A stretch of 64,000 bases of DNA from Brevibacillus antibioticus. GTDB lineage: Bacteria > Bacillota > Bacilli > Brevibacillales > Brevibacillaceae. Made by a program: the position numbers and the translations under genes. This document shows, piece after piece, positions 8,465 through 17,337 of this stretch (the first letter of the stretch is position 1; every line of letters begins with the position of its first letter). Below the pieces are notes generated by a model. It did not search any database, was not told the DNA's origin, and saw only the letters and a program-made list of their open reading frames with translations. The stretch lies in the NCBI RefSeq assembly GCF_005217615.1, contig NZ_SZNK01000001.1:2561501-2625500 (forward strand), read 5' to 3'.

Positions 8465-10180
8465 ATGAGCTACAAACACCAAGTCGCTGAAAAGATTGCC
8501 GCTACGCTCGCCTCGATGGGCGTAGACACACTGACAAAAGAAGCCGTATACGGCATGCTGGAAACACCACCAAACCCTGCGATGGGTGATGTTGCCTTCC
8601 CATGCTTCCAATTGGCAAAAGCATTGCGCAAAGCTCCACCGATGATCGCTGCAGAGCTGGCTGGACAGCTCTCCGGTGCACCATTGCGCGAATCACAAGC
8701 AGTTGGTCCGTACGTGAACCTGTTCCTGGATCAAGAAAATGTGGCCGAGCAAGTTATCGGAACCATCCTTACTCAAGGCAGCACATACGGAAACAGCCAT
8801 GTCGGTCAAGGACGCAAAGTACCAATCGACCTCTCCTCCCCGAATATCGCCAAGCCGTTTTCCATGGGTCACCTGCGCTCTACCGTTATCGGGAACGCGA
8901 TTGCCAACATCATGGAAAAGCAAGGCTACGAGCCAGTGCGCATCAATCACTTGGGTGACTGGGGTACACAGTTCGGTAAACTGATCGTTGCGTATCGCCT
9001 CTGGGGTGACGAAACAAAGGTAAAAGCAGAACCGATCAAGGAGCTGCTCAGCCTCTATGTTCGTTTCCACGAAGAAGTCGAGAACGATTCTACCTTGGAA
9101 GATCAAGGCCGTGAGTGGTTCAAAAAACTCGAGGATGGCGACGAAGAAGCACAGCATTTGTGGAAATGGTTCCGTGATGAGTCCCTCAAGGAATTCATGA
9201 AGATCTACGACCTGATGAACGTAGCCTTCGACTCCACACACGGGGAAGCATTCTACAATGACAAAATGGATCGCGTTGTTACCTTGCTCGAGGAAAAAGG
9301 TCTCTTGACTGAATCCGATGGTGCAATGGTCGTGAACCTCGACGAATACAACATGCCACCATGCCTGATCAAAAAGTCAGACGGCGCTACCCTGTACGCA
9401 ACGCGTGATTTGGCTGCTGCCCTCTTCCGCCACGAATCGTACGATTTTGCAAAAGCACTCTATGTCGTAGGAAACGAGCAACGTCTCCACTTTCAACAGC
9501 TCTATAAAGTGTTGGAAAAAATGGGCTATGCGTGGTCCGCAAATATGCACCACATCCCATTCGGCATGATGCTCAAGGACGGCAAGAAAATGTCCACGCG
9601 TAAAGGGAAAGTTGTTCTCTTGGAGGAAGTGTTGGCACAAGCTATTTCCGATGTCCAAAAAGTCATCGAAGAGAAAAACCCTACGCTGTCCAATAAAGAA
9701 GAAGTGGCTCGTCAAGTCGGGGTAGGCGCAGTTATTTTCCATGACTTGAAAAACTTCCGCTTAAATGATGTCAACTTCTCCTGGGAAGAGATGCTGACCT
9801 TCGAAGGGGAAACAGGACCATACGTGCAATACGCACACGCGCGTGCATGCTCGCTCTTGCGCAGAGGTGGCTACCAGCCAGCAACGACAGTGAACCTGGC
9901 TTCCGGCGCACTCGACAGCAAAGAGGCTTGGGCAGTGATAACCCTCTTGAACGCGTTCCCAGAGGTAATCGAACGTGCTGCTGATAACTTCGATCCGTCG
10001 CAAATCGGCAAGTATGTAATCGACCTGGCGCAAACGTTCAACAAATTCTATGCGAATGTACGCATCCTCGCTGAGGAAGAAGATGTGAAAGCATCCCGTC
10101 TCCAGCTCGTAGCAGCAGTCGTTGCTGTGTTGAAGGAAGGTCTGCGTCTCCTCGGTCTGGCTGCTCCAGAAGAAATGTAA
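8465..10180 (+). CDS. argS: Arginyl-tRNA synthetase
   Basis: 571 residues, starting at ATG 8465 behind AAAGGGGAA. Charges tRNA-Arg with arginine using ATP. An N-terminal ArgRS additional domain (about 1-90) precedes the class I catalytic core with the HIGH-type motif SPNIAKPFSMGHLRS (about 125-139) and the KMSKS-equivalent MSTRKGKVV; the C-terminal DALR anticodon-binding domain follows (YVQYAHARACSLLR on to the end). Length is usual. Single-gene unit with its own promoter, T-box and terminator. Confidence 0.97.
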   Translation: MSYKHQVAEKIAATLASMGVDTLTKEAVYGMLETPPNPAMGDVAFPCFQLAKALRKAPPMIAAELAGQLSGAPLRESQAVGPYVNLFLDQENVAEQVIGTILTQGSTYGNSHVGQGRKVPIDLSSPNIAKPFSMGHLRSTVIGNAIANIMEKQGYEPVRINHLGDWGTQFGKLIVAYRLWGDETKVKAEPIKELLSLYVRFHEEVENDSTLEDQGREWFKKLEDGDEEAQHLWKWFRDESLKEFMKIYDLMNVAFDSTHGEAFYNDKMDRVVTLLEEKGLLTESDGAMVVNLDEYNMPPCLIKKSDGATLYATRDLAAALFRHESYDFAKALYVVGNEQRLHFQQLYKVLEKMGYAWSANMHHIPFGMMLKDGKKMSTRKGKVVLLEEVLAQAISDVQKVIEEKNPTLSNKEEVARQVGVGAVIFHDLKNFRLNDVNFSWEEMLTFEGETGPYVQYAHARACSLLRRGGYQPATTVNLASGALDSKEAWAVITLLNAFPEVIERAADNFDPSQIGKYVIDLAQTFNKFYANVRILAEEEDVKASRLQLVAAVVAVLKEGLRLLGLAAPEEM

Positions 10181-10191
10181 GATAGAAGACG

Positions 10192-10236
10192 AAAAGCCAG
10201 TTGGCTTCCTCTTTTGGGGAAGCGCCGGCTTTTTTG
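10192..10236 (+). terminator. argS terminator
   Basis: AAGCCAGTTGGCTTCC with GGGGAAGCGCCGGCTT then TTTTTT. Confidence 0.8.
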
Positions 10237-10305
10237 ATTGTCCTGTGTCATCATCATTCTTCTGTGAGATAATGGGACGATGGCAGATGAAAGAGGTGAG
10301 CAACG

Positions 10306-10677
10306 ATGGGAAGAAGTGTACATTTCGGCAAAACGGATTTTACCTTGCGTCTCACTGGCTTGCATACGCTCTTAGCCTTGAAGAATACGATCACGCTCCC
10401 TTATCAATCGATCAAGCATGTCGAGGTAGGTACTTTTGTTCCGCCAAAATGGATGTGGCGCTTGCCAGGGACGTCGATTGGACCTTTGAACATTTATGAA
10501 GGAAGCTTTCAGTATCAAAATGAATGGTACTTCCTTTCTTTTGCCCAGACGGATTCGTTGCTGATCCTAGAAGTAGAGGGTCATGCCAAATATCAGCACG
10601 TCATTGTACAGCTGGAAAACCCAACAGAAGTAGCGGCTACCTTGCGAAAATACTTACGCGAACAAAAAGCCACCTAA
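10306..10677 (+). CDS. Small PH-domain-like hypothetical protein
   Basis: 123 residues from ATG 10306 behind AAAGAGGTGA. Beta-rich cytoplasmic protein (FTLRLTGLHTLLALKNTITLPYQSI, GSFQYQNEWYFLSF, LLILEVEG) with a final helix (PTEVAATLRKYLREQ). The order of strands plus C-terminal helix recalls bacterial PH-like domains, a structural guess. No membrane segment. Stands alone between two terminators. Confidence 0.65.
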   Translation: MGRSVHFGKTDFTLRLTGLHTLLALKNTITLPYQSIKHVEVGTFVPPKWMWRLPGTSIGPLNIYEGSFQYQNEWYFLSFAQTDSLLILEVEGHAKYQHVIVQLENPTEVAATLRKYLREQKAT

Positions 10678-10698
10678 TAAGTGCTCAAGCTTCCATGG

Positions 10699-10735
10699 CA
10701 AAAAGCCCCGACATTTCAACGTTCGGGGCTTTTTC
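10699..10735. terminator. Bidirectional terminator
   Basis: AAAAAGCCCCGA / TTCGGGGCTTTTT serves the plus-strand gene ending at 10677 and the leftward thiolase operon ending at 10753. Confidence 0.85.
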
Positions 10736-10752
10736 ATTTGCACTTAAGAAGT

Positions 10753-11934
10753 TTACATCGTCAAATTTTCATAGATCACTGACATTCCCATACCACCTGC
10801 CATGCACAGCGTTACCATGCCATACTTCTCGCGTCTGCGCATCATTTCGTTCATCAACGTCACTGTCAGTTTGGCTCCAGTTGCTCCGACAGGGTGACCC
10901 AAGGCAATCGCGCCTCCATTGACATTCACCTTGCTCGTGTCCAGCTCCAAGCATTTGATCACAGACAAAGCCTGGGCGGCAAATGCCTCATTTAATTCGA
11001 TGAGCCCAATGTCATCAAGAGACAAGCCTGCTTTCTCCAGTACTTTTTGCGTGGCGGGAACTGGTCCGATTCCCATCACGTCAGGTTCGACACCTGCGCT
11101 GGCAAAAGCCTTAATTTTCACGAGTGGAGTCAAACCCGCTTCCTCCGCCTTTTCACGGGACATCATCAATACAGCCGCTGCGCCGTCATTCATCGGACAC
11201 GCATTTCCGGCAGTAATGGTTCCCTCTTTTTGAAAAACACTTTTCAGCTTGGCGAGCTCATCTAGCTTGATATCATGGCGAACGGATTCATCCTGCGCAA
11301 AAACACGGGTGCCTTTGCGAACCTTGATTTCAATCGGTACGATCTCATTGGCGAATAGGCCAGCTTCAATTGCTGCTGCTGCTCTTACGTGGCTCTCGTA
11401 GGCAAAACGATCCTGCTCCTCACGGGAAATACCGTACTGTACAGCCAGCCGTTCTGCGGTCATGCCCATATGCTCACCGGTCAGCGAGCAGATCAAGCCA
11501 TCGGACAAGAGAGCGTCCTCCATGGACAAATGGCCAAATTTGCTGCCCCAGCGGTTCTTCACGAGGTAGGGAACACTGCTCATGGACTCCACTCCCCCCG
11601 CAATCACCACGTCCTCTTGACCTGCTGCTATGGCTAGCGCACCGTTGCCAATCGCTTTCAAGCCTGAACCACACGCTTTGATGACGATGTGACCATAGAC
11701 ATTGCGTGGAAATCCCGCCAGCTGCGAGCTGATACGTGCAGCATTGAGTCCTCCCCCATGTACGTACCCATTCCCAAAAATCACTTCATTGACTTGTTCC
11801 TTCGGCAAATCAACCTTATTCATCAAGCCTTCCAATACTTGCCGTCCCAGCTCTGTTGCTGGTACGTCACGCAGGCTTTTTCCGAATGCACCCACAGCAC
11901 TGCGCACACCCGCGACAATGACTACGTCTCTCAT
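10753..11934 (-). CDS. Acetyl-CoA C-acetyltransferase (thiolase)
   Basis: 393 residues from ATG 11934 (GAAGGGGAG upstream; the further 13 codons to 11973 have no ribosome site). Interconverts acetoacetyl-CoA plus CoA and two acetyl-CoA. Catalytic residues are all present: C88 in IKACGSGLKAI, H347 in ALGHPVGATG and C377 in TLCMAGGMG. Last gene of the sigma-54 operon, where it would split the acetoacetyl-CoA made by the CoA-transferase encoded by the first two genes. Whether the true substrate is acetoacetyl-CoA or a longer 3-oxoacyl-CoA cannot be read from the sequence. Confidence 0.93.
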   Translation of the reverse strand: MRDVVIVAGVRSAVGAFGKSLRDVPATELGRQVLEGLMNKVDLPKEQVNEVIFGNGYVHGGGLNAARISSQLAGFPRNVYGHIVIKACGSGLKAIGNGALAIAAGQEDVVIAGGVESMSSVPYLVKNRWGSKFGHLSMEDALLSDGLICSLTGEHMGMTAERLAVQYGISREEQDRFAYESHVRAAAAIEAGLFANEIVPIEIKVRKGTRVFAQDESVRHDIKLDELAKLKSVFQKEGTITAGNACPMNDGAAAVLMMSREKAEEAGLTPLVKIKAFASAGVEPDVMGIGPVPATQKVLEKAGLSLDDIGLIELNEAFAAQALSVIKCLELDTSKVNVNGGAIALGHPVGATGAKLTVTLMNEMMRRREKYGMVTLCMAGGMGMSVIYENLTM

Positions 11935-11962
11935 ACCCCAGCTCCCCTTCGTTTTTACGCTA

Positions 11963-12703
11963 TTACAGTACACGGTTCAAAAATTCTCTCGTGCGCTCTT
12001 CTTTCGGGTTGTTGAAAATGTCTTGGGGTCTAGCCATTTCGATGATCTTGCCTTGATTCATAAACGCCACCCAATCGGCCACTTCCTTGGCAAACCCCAT
12101 TTCGTGCGTCACGATAATCATCGTCATCCCTTCTTGTGCGAGCTGCTTCATGGTCTCCAGCACTTCCCCTACCAGCTCTGGGTCAAGCGCTGAGGTTGGC
12201 TCGTCGAAGAGCATGATCTCCGGTTTCATCGCCAGCGAACGAGCGATGGCCACGCGTTGCTTTTGTCCACCGGAGAGGCTGGACGGGTAGGCGTCTGCTT
12301 TTTCAGAAAGACCTACCTTTTGCAGCAATCGGAGTGCTTCCTGCTTCGTTTCTTCCTTGTCCGCTTTCTTAGCAATCAGCGGTGCCTCCATGACGTTTTC
12401 CAGAACCGTTTTATGTGGAAACAGATTGAAGTGCTGGAACACCATGCCTACCTTCTGTCGTACTTTGGTCAAGTCATCCTTCTTTGGGTCAATGCTTTTT
12501 CCTTCGATATAAATCTCTCCGCCGTCCTTGATCTCCAGAAAATTAATGCATCGAATCAATGTGCTTTTCCCCGATCCACTGGCACCGATCAAGACGACGA
12601 CCTCACCCTTTCCGACTTGCAGGGTAACATCCTTGAGAACTTCCACTTTTCCGAAGCTTTTCTTCAAATTTTGCACGCGTATCATTTCTCTTTGCTTTTC
12701 CAT
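11963..12703 (-). CDS. Polar amino acid ABC transporter, ATP-binding subunit (GlnQ type)
   Basis: 246 residues with Walker [11 protein letters not shown]-loop [11 protein letters not shown], signature [14 protein letters not shown], Walker [13 protein letters not shown] and switch histidine THEMGFA. It powers uptake together with the permease 17 bp upstream and the binding lipoprotein before that. The GlnQ/HisP-type family carries polar amino acids, amino-acid derivatives or opines. Start ATG 12703 follows GGAGGGG. Confidence 0.94.
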   Translation of the reverse strand: MEKQREMIRVQNLKKSFGKVEVLKDVTLQVGKGEVVVLIGASGSGKSTLIRCINFLEIKDGGEIYIEGKSIDPKKDDLTKVRQKVGMVFQHFNLFPHKTVLENVMEAPLIAKKADKEETKQEALRLLQKVGLSEKADAYPSSLSGGQKQRVAIARSLAMKPEIMLFDEPTSALDPELVGEVLETMKQLAQEGMTMIIVTHEMGFAKEVADWVAFMNQGKIIEMARPQDIFNNPKEERTREFLNRVL

Positions 12704-12720
12704 CGTCTTTCCCCTCCGCT

Positions 12721-13386
12721 TTACGCCTCTCCTTTGGCCAGACGCTTCTCCATGATGTGGACCACATACGTAAACGCCATGACTACAACCAAGTAATAGA
12801 GCGCCACAATCAAAAAGTATGTCATTTCATCAAAGGTTTCCGCAGACAAGCGGCGGGCCAGTGAGAACAACTCATCCATGGCAATGAAAGCGGCCAGAGA
12901 CGATTCCTTCAAAGACAATATAAACTGGTTGCCAAGCGGCGGGATCGATCGTTTCATCGCTTGCGGCAAAATGATCCGTCGCATGGTCTGACGAGCAGAC
13001 ATGCCCAAAGACAGCCCTGCCTCCATTTGTCCTTTATCAATCGACTGAATAGCGCCCCGGAAAATCTCTGCGATATAGGCTCCGCTGTGAATCGCCAGAG
13101 CGAGCGCTGCCGACCAAAATTGACCCAGGTCAATGATTTTGTAAAAGCCGAAATACAAGACGAAAATTTGCACGACCAGTGGCGTACCGCGAATAATCAT
13201 GATATACGCATTGGCTACGAAACGCGCAACAGGAAGCTTGGATACCTTTAACAAAGCAACAAACAATCCGATAATCGAGCCTACGATAACAGAAGCGATC
13301 GTCAGCTGAAACGTCAACAACAATGGCTTCCAAAAAAACGGCAATGTTCGGAAAAACTCTTCTGTCAGATGGGCGAAACTGGGCAC
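12721..13386 (-). CDS. Polar amino acid ABC transporter, permease subunit
   Basis: 221 residues from GTG 13384-13386, with GAGGGGTGG upstream. Five or so membrane helices; the cytoplasmic EAA loop that contacts the ATPase reads [22 protein letters not shown]. The early [14 protein letters not shown] segment is typical of the His/Glu/Gln/Arg/opine permease group. Only one permease gene is present, so it probably acts as a homodimer. Confidence 0.93.
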   Translation of the reverse strand: MPSFAHLTEEFFRTLPFFWKPLLLTFQLTIASVIVGSIIGLFVALLKVSKLPVARFVANAYIMIIRGTPLVVQIFVLYFGFYKIIDLGQFWSAALALAIHSGAYIAEIFRGAIQSIDKGQMEAGLSLGMSARQTMRRIILPQAMKRSIPPLGNQFILSLKESSLAAFIAMDELFSLARRLSAETFDEMTYFLIVALYYLVVVMAFTYVVHIMEKRLAKGEA

Positions 13387-13435
13387 TTGATGCCACCCCT
13401 CACTCGTAATGGAATTTATCTGTCATACCAACTCA

Positions 13436-14254
13436 CTATTCTGCTTTGCTGATGTCGCGATTAAAATACTTTTCGCTCAATTTGCCGTAGGTGCCATCTT
13501 CCATCATTTGCTTGAGCACTTCGTTGATCTTATTCAGCAATTCCGTATTTCCTTTGCGCACTGCGATTCCATGTTTCACTTCCGAGAGTGGCGACCCGCT
13601 TTTCTTGAGCTTCAAGCCTTGCCCCATGGCAATCTCCCCTACGACGCTATCAGTAATCACGACATCATGTTTTCCCTGCTCCAAGGCACGCAGAGCCGTT
13701 ACATCGCTGTCATACGTTTTGATATTATCCGTATACTCCCTTGCCATCTTTTCGTGTGTAGTGCCGAGTGCAACTGCCACCTCTTTGCCTTTTAATCCTT
13801 CCAGCGTGCTAATCGTCCCATCCGGGCGAACGAACAATTGACCACCGGACAAGTAGTACGGGTCTGCGAAATCAACCTGCTGCTTCCGCTCTTCTGTAAT
13901 CGCATGACTGGCAATCGCTGCATCGTAGCGCCCTTCCTTTACCCCTGCAATAATACCGGAAAAAGGCGACGTGACTGGCTTTGGCTCAAGCCCCAAGCGC
14001 TTGGCGATCTCATTGCCGATCTCGACATCAAATCCGGTCAATTGACCATCCTTGAAGTAGCTGAATGGCTGATATTCACCTGATGCCGCGTAAACAAATA
14101 CGCCTGCCTCTTTTGTCATGGACGATGCATTTCCAGCAGTAGCCCCACCTGCTTGACCTCCCGCGCTATTAGTGGATGCGCCTTGGCTACATCCGCTTAC
14201 CAGTAGTGACAACGAAAATACGACTCCTACGATCGTTTTGATTGTTTTTTTCAT
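13436..14254 (-). CDS. Amino acid ABC transporter substrate-binding lipoprotein
   Basis: 272 residues from ATG 14254 (AGGGGG 9 bp upstream; the ATG at 14263 is too close to the ribosome site, and the longer open frame runs into scoB-like sequence). Signal peptide with lipobox LLVSGC, so anchored outside the membrane. The SBP_bac_3 fold is shown by YQPFSYFKDGQLTGFDVEIGN near the start, DAAIASHAITEERKQQVDFADPYY and LKGKEVAVALGTTHE. The ligand is not readable; the arginine/opine/cystine-type relatives make an amino acid likely. Confidence 0.92.
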   Translation of the reverse strand: MKKTIKTIVGVVFSLSLLVSGCSQGASTNSAGGQAGGATAGNASSMTKEAGVFVYAASGEYQPFSYFKDGQLTGFDVEIGNEIAKRLGLEPKPVTSPFSGIIAGVKEGRYDAAIASHAITEERKQQVDFADPYYLSGGQLFVRPDGTISTLEGLKGKEVAVALGTTHEKMAREYTDNIKTYDSDVTALRALEQGKHDVVITDSVVGEIAMGQGLKLKKSGSPLSEVKHGIAVRKGNTELLNKINEVLKQMMEDGTYGKLSEKYFNRDISKAE

Positions 14255-14298
14255 GTGTTTCATCCCCCTGCTTTTTATGTTCACGCTTACATTTCTCA

Positions 14299-14961
14299 TT
14301 ACTCTACCATTTGTAAATTTTCTGAAATCATTAAAGGTGCCCCGGTATTCGTGATGACATTTTCCAAGGTGAACGGGTACATGACCTCTGTCAAAAGCAA
14401 GCCTCTTTGCGTAACCTCGATTACGGCCCTCTCGGTGATGATGAGATCGACGCAGCCCTTCGCCGTCAGCGGCAATGTGCACTCCCTGCGAATTTTGGGC
14501 TCGCCTGCCTGATTGACATGGCTCATGAGCACGATCACTTTCTTGGCGTAATAGGCCAGCTCCGCTCCTCCACCAATACCATGAACACGTGAGCCAGGAA
14601 CAATCCAGTTTGCCAGGTCTCCTCGGCGATTCACCTGCAAAGCCCCGATAAACGCTGCATCCAGCTTTCTTCTTCGGATCATGCCATATGCTATGGTACT
14701 GTCGAAATACGAAGCCCCCGGTACAACGGTAACAGGTGCTCCACCTGCGTTGGAAATATGCTGATCCTCTTCTCCCTTTAACGGCGTAGGTCCGACTCCC
14801 AAGATCCCATTCACCGAGTGAAACATGACTTGCCATTCATGCGGGATAAAATCAGCGACGAGCTCAGGTATCCCGATCCCCAAGTTCACTGCCATTCCGG
14901 GAGCGACCTCTTTGGCCGCACGCCACGCAACCATATTTCGCTGATCCATTTCCAACCCCAT
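14299..14961 (-). CDS. CoA-transferase subunit B with unusual active-site position
   Basis: 220 residues, ScoB/AtoA-type fold: NLGIGIPELVADFIP, ISNAGGAPVTVVPGASYFDS and LANWIVPGSRVHGIGG are typical. In known family I CoA-transferases the catalytic glutamate lies in the motif SENG(I/L)LG; here the matching stretch is HSVNGILGVGP, with V50 (GTG, 14812-14814) in place of that glutamate. Either this branch uses another residue or it is not a normal transferase; see findings. Start ATG 14961 overlaps the stop of subunit A by one base (TAATG), which implies translational coupling. Confidence 0.85.
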   Translation of the reverse strand: MGLEMDQRNMVAWRAAKEVAPGMAVNLGIGIPELVADFIPHEWQVMFHSVNGILGVGPTPLKGEEDQHISNAGGAPVTVVPGASYFDSTIAYGMIRRRKLDAAFIGALQVNRRGDLANWIVPGSRVHGIGGGAELAYYAKKVIVLMSHVNQAGEPKIRRECTLPLTAKGCVDLIITERAVIEVTQRGLLLTEVMYPFTLENVITNTGAPLMISENLQMVE

Positions 14962-15626
14962 TAGCTGTTCCCTCCGCCACGAACCACGATATAATCCACA
15001 AAAATGCCAGGCGTCACGATTTTATCCGGGTCCAGCTCTCCTGCCGGAACGATCTCCTCCACCTCAGCGATCGTGATATCTGCGGCCATCGCTACTAGCG
15101 GATTCAGATTTCTTGCCGCCTTGTCATAAATGAGATTTCCGTAAGTATCCGCCTGTTTCGCATAGACGATTCCTACCTCCGCGGTAAGGGCGGCTTCAAT
15201 CTGACAAGTTCTTTCGGCAAAAATAAAAGGCTCTGCTCCTTCCATTCGCTCTCCTCTCACATGCGCGTCTACAACGATTCCCGGAATGCCAACACCTCCT
15301 GCCCGAATTTTTTCTGCGAAAATTCCTTGTGGATAAAATGTCACTTCCAGCATTCCGTCCATCATTTGTTGACCTGCTTCGGGATTGGAGCCAATGTGTG
15401 TGGTTATCAGCCGCCTCACCCGTCCATGACTGATCAGCTTTCCGATTCCGATTTCCGGATACCCCGCATCAATTCCGATGAGTGTCAAGCTTTGCACGCC
15501 TTTGTGCAAGATCGCATCAATCAAGTGTGCCGGGGAGCCAATCGTGCCGAATCCGCCATACATCAGCCGGGTGCCATCTAGAACATGCTCCACTGCTTGT
15601 TCGTGCGTCACCAGTTTTGATAACAT
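14961..15626 (-). CDS. CoA-transferase subunit A
   Basis: 221 residues from ATG 15626, placed 9 bp after AAGGAA; an earlier in-frame ATG at 15635 abuts that site. ScoA/AtoD-type: the glycine-rich CoA motif appears as MYGGFGTIGSP, followed by SHGRVRRLITTHIGSNPE and RAGGVGIPGI. It forms the transferase with subunit B and would move CoA from a donor acyl-CoA to a 3-oxoacid. First gene of the sigma-54 operon that continues through transporter and thiolase genes. Confidence 0.9.
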   Translation of the reverse strand: MLSKLVTHEQAVEHVLDGTRLMYGGFGTIGSPAHLIDAILHKGVQSLTLIGIDAGYPEIGIGKLISHGRVRRLITTHIGSNPEAGQQMMDGMLEVTFYPQGIFAEKIRAGGVGIPGIVVDAHVRGERMEGAEPFIFAERTCQIEAALTAEVGIVYAKQADTYGNLIYDKAARNLNPLVAMAADITIAEVEEIVPAGELDPDKIVTPGIFVDYIVVRGGGNS

Positions 15627-15685
15627 CGCATGCATTTCCTTATCTCTTATTCTTGGGTAAATCGCTTACGTCCAATTATGTATTA

Positions 15686-15700
15686 GCAACTTTTGTGCCA
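15686..15700 (-). promoter_or_regulatory. Sigma-54 (SigL) -24/-12 promoter
   Basis: On the minus strand TGGCAC-AAAAG-TTGC, an exact match to the -24 TGGCAC and -12 TTGC elements with the required 5-bp spacer. It lies 60 bp ahead of subunit A and beside a gene for a sigma-54 activator. Confidence 0.9.
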
Positions 15701-15752
15701 AGCCTTAAAACGGCAAGAAAACACAACCAAGCTAAAAGCCTTCCTTTCTCGA

Positions 15753-15770
15753 TGAGTCGAAATAGACTCA
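15753..15770. promoter_or_regulatory. Dyad site 1, probable upstream activator site
   Basis: Perfect palindrome TGAGTC-N6-GACTCA about 60 bp upstream of the sigma-54 promoter. Shares its pattern with site 2 at 15810-15827. Confidence 0.7.
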
Positions 15771-15809
15771 CTTTCGAATCAAAAAGCAGGAAAAGTCTAA
15801 CTTTTCTAT

Positions 15810-15827
15810 CGAATCGATATCGACTCA
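15810..15827. promoter_or_regulatory. Dyad site 2, probable upstream activator site
   Basis: CGAATCGATATCGACTCA, the same 16-bp core (GArTCGAwATmGACTC) as site 1, 57 bp away centre to centre. A third half-site TTCGATTCA lies near 15840. Lies between the divergent operon and its presumed activator gene. Confidence 0.65.
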
Positions 15828-15907
15828 ATTATTTTTAATTTCGATTCACTATACAACGATCAATTTGATCTTGTACAATCAGTTGAAAAACCGGGGAGCT
15901 ACTCAAC

Positions 15908-17329
15908 ATGGAAAAAGCTGCGGAGATACTAGCATTGTCTTCTGTTGATCGTTTTATTGACATCCTGAACACGCTGGCAGATGGCATATTCATTGCTGAT
16001 GCACAGGGAACGACTTTATGGTTAAACAACGCCAGTGAAAACCTGTGTGGTCTTCCAAAAGCCGAACTCATCGGGCAAAACGTATCCGCCCTTGAAGAAA
16101 TGGGGATTTTTAGCCCTTCAGTCACCCGCTTGGTTTTGGAAACGGGAAAACCGACCACAACCATTCAACTCGTCAATAATAAGGGGAAATTTCTGGTGAC
16201 TGGACATATTATCCCAGATGAGGATGGGAGACCAGAGCTGATCGTTTCCCACTCTCGCGATATCACGGAGGCAGCCCGTGCCAGTTCACAACTGGAAGAA
16301 ACGGTCTCTTTGCTAAAGCGGTATAGCGAAGAGATTCAGCTCATGAAATGGGAGGCGAGCCAGAGCTCCTCCCAAACCTTGATTGGCAACAGCCGCTCCT
16401 ATCTCGCTCTGCTAGAATTAATGAAAAAAGCAGCCCCTGTCGACACGACCGTGTTTATTACAGGAGAAACTGGTGTAGGAAAAAGCTATCTTGCGGAACA
16501 AATCCACCAGTTGAGCGAACGAAGAAGCGGGCCTTTCGTCCACGTCAACTGTAGCGCTATTCCTGAAACCTTGATCGAGTCAGAGCTGTTCGGCTACCAC
16601 AAAGGGGCATTTACGGGGGCGAGTCACTCGGGGAAAATCGGATTAGTGAAAATGGCGGACAAAGGGACGCTTTTCTTGGATGAAATCAGCGAGCTTCCCT
16701 ACCACTTGCAATCGAAATTATTGCTGCTTTTGCAAAACAAAACGTTTATGCCGATCGGCGGCACTAAAACATACACAGCTGACATCCGCATCATAACGGC
16801 AACGAATGCCAATCTTCAGGAGCTCGTGCGGTTGGGCAAATTCAGACACGACCTATACTATCGCCTTAATATTTTGCCAATCAATGTTCCGCCATTACGG
16901 GAGAGAAAGGATGATATTTTCCCTTTACTCCACCACAATTTGCAGCGATTCAATAGCAAGCATAACCAGAAACGGCGTTTTTCCCCGGAAGCGCTGGATG
17001 TTTTACATCAATACGAATGGCCTGGGAATGTGCGGGAGTTGGAAAATTTAGTAGAGCGGATCGTTATTACGTCCAAGCTGGATGAAATCCAAGTCAGTGA
17101 TTTGCCAGAGGAACTGCGGAGTATTCGTGAGCTGGAGGAAGGGATTCTTTCACTCGGTTCTCTTTCTCTTACAGAGCGGATGGAGAAAATTGAGATGGAA
17201 TTTATTCTGCAAGCATTGCGCACGCATAAAACGACTCGCAAAACAGCAGCAGCCCTCGGTATAACTCAATCGCTACTTATGCGGCGGATTAAAAAGTATG
17301 GGATACAGCTGGAATCTGAGGACGAGTGA
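15908..17329 (+). CDS. Sigma-54-dependent transcriptional activator (PAS-AAA-Fis)
   Basis: 473 residues. A PAS sensor domain (about 14-125; LADGIFIADAQGTTLWLN) precedes a short coiled linker (125-150), the AAA+ domain with Walker A GETGVGKS (186-193), the sigma-54 contact loop GAFTGA (233-238), Walker B GTLFLDEIS and R-finger region, then a Fis-type helix-turn-helix near 435-468 (TTRKTAAALGITQSLLMRRIKK). It should bind the dyad sites just upstream of its own start and open the divergent CoA-transferase/transporter promoter. The PAS ligand is unknown. Ribosome site GGGGAG before ATG 15908. Confidence 0.95.
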   Translation: MEKAAEILALSSVDRFIDILNTLADGIFIADAQGTTLWLNNASENLCGLPKAELIGQNVSALEEMGIFSPSVTRLVLETGKPTTTIQLVNNKGKFLVTGHIIPDEDGRPELIVSHSRDITEAARASSQLEETVSLLKRYSEEIQLMKWEASQSSSQTLIGNSRSYLALLELMKKAAPVDTTVFITGETGVGKSYLAEQIHQLSERRSGPFVHVNCSAIPETLIESELFGYHKGAFTGASHSGKIGLVKMADKGTLFLDEISELPYHLQSKLLLLLQNKTFMPIGGTKTYTADIRIITATNANLQELVRLGKFRHDLYYRLNILPINVPPLRERKDDIFPLLHHNLQRFNSKHNQKRRFSPEALDVLHQYEWPGNVRELENLVERIVITSKLDEIQVSDLPEELRSIRELEEGILSLGSLSLTERMEKIEMEFILQALRTHKTTRKTAAALGITQSLLMRRIKKYGIQLESEDE

Positions 17330-17337
17330 TTGAAAAA

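Noticed and set aside
14255..14836. 466-codon reading of the substrate-binding protein gene
   Set aside because: The first 194 codons overlap the CoA-transferase B gene in another frame; the signal peptide starts at 14254.
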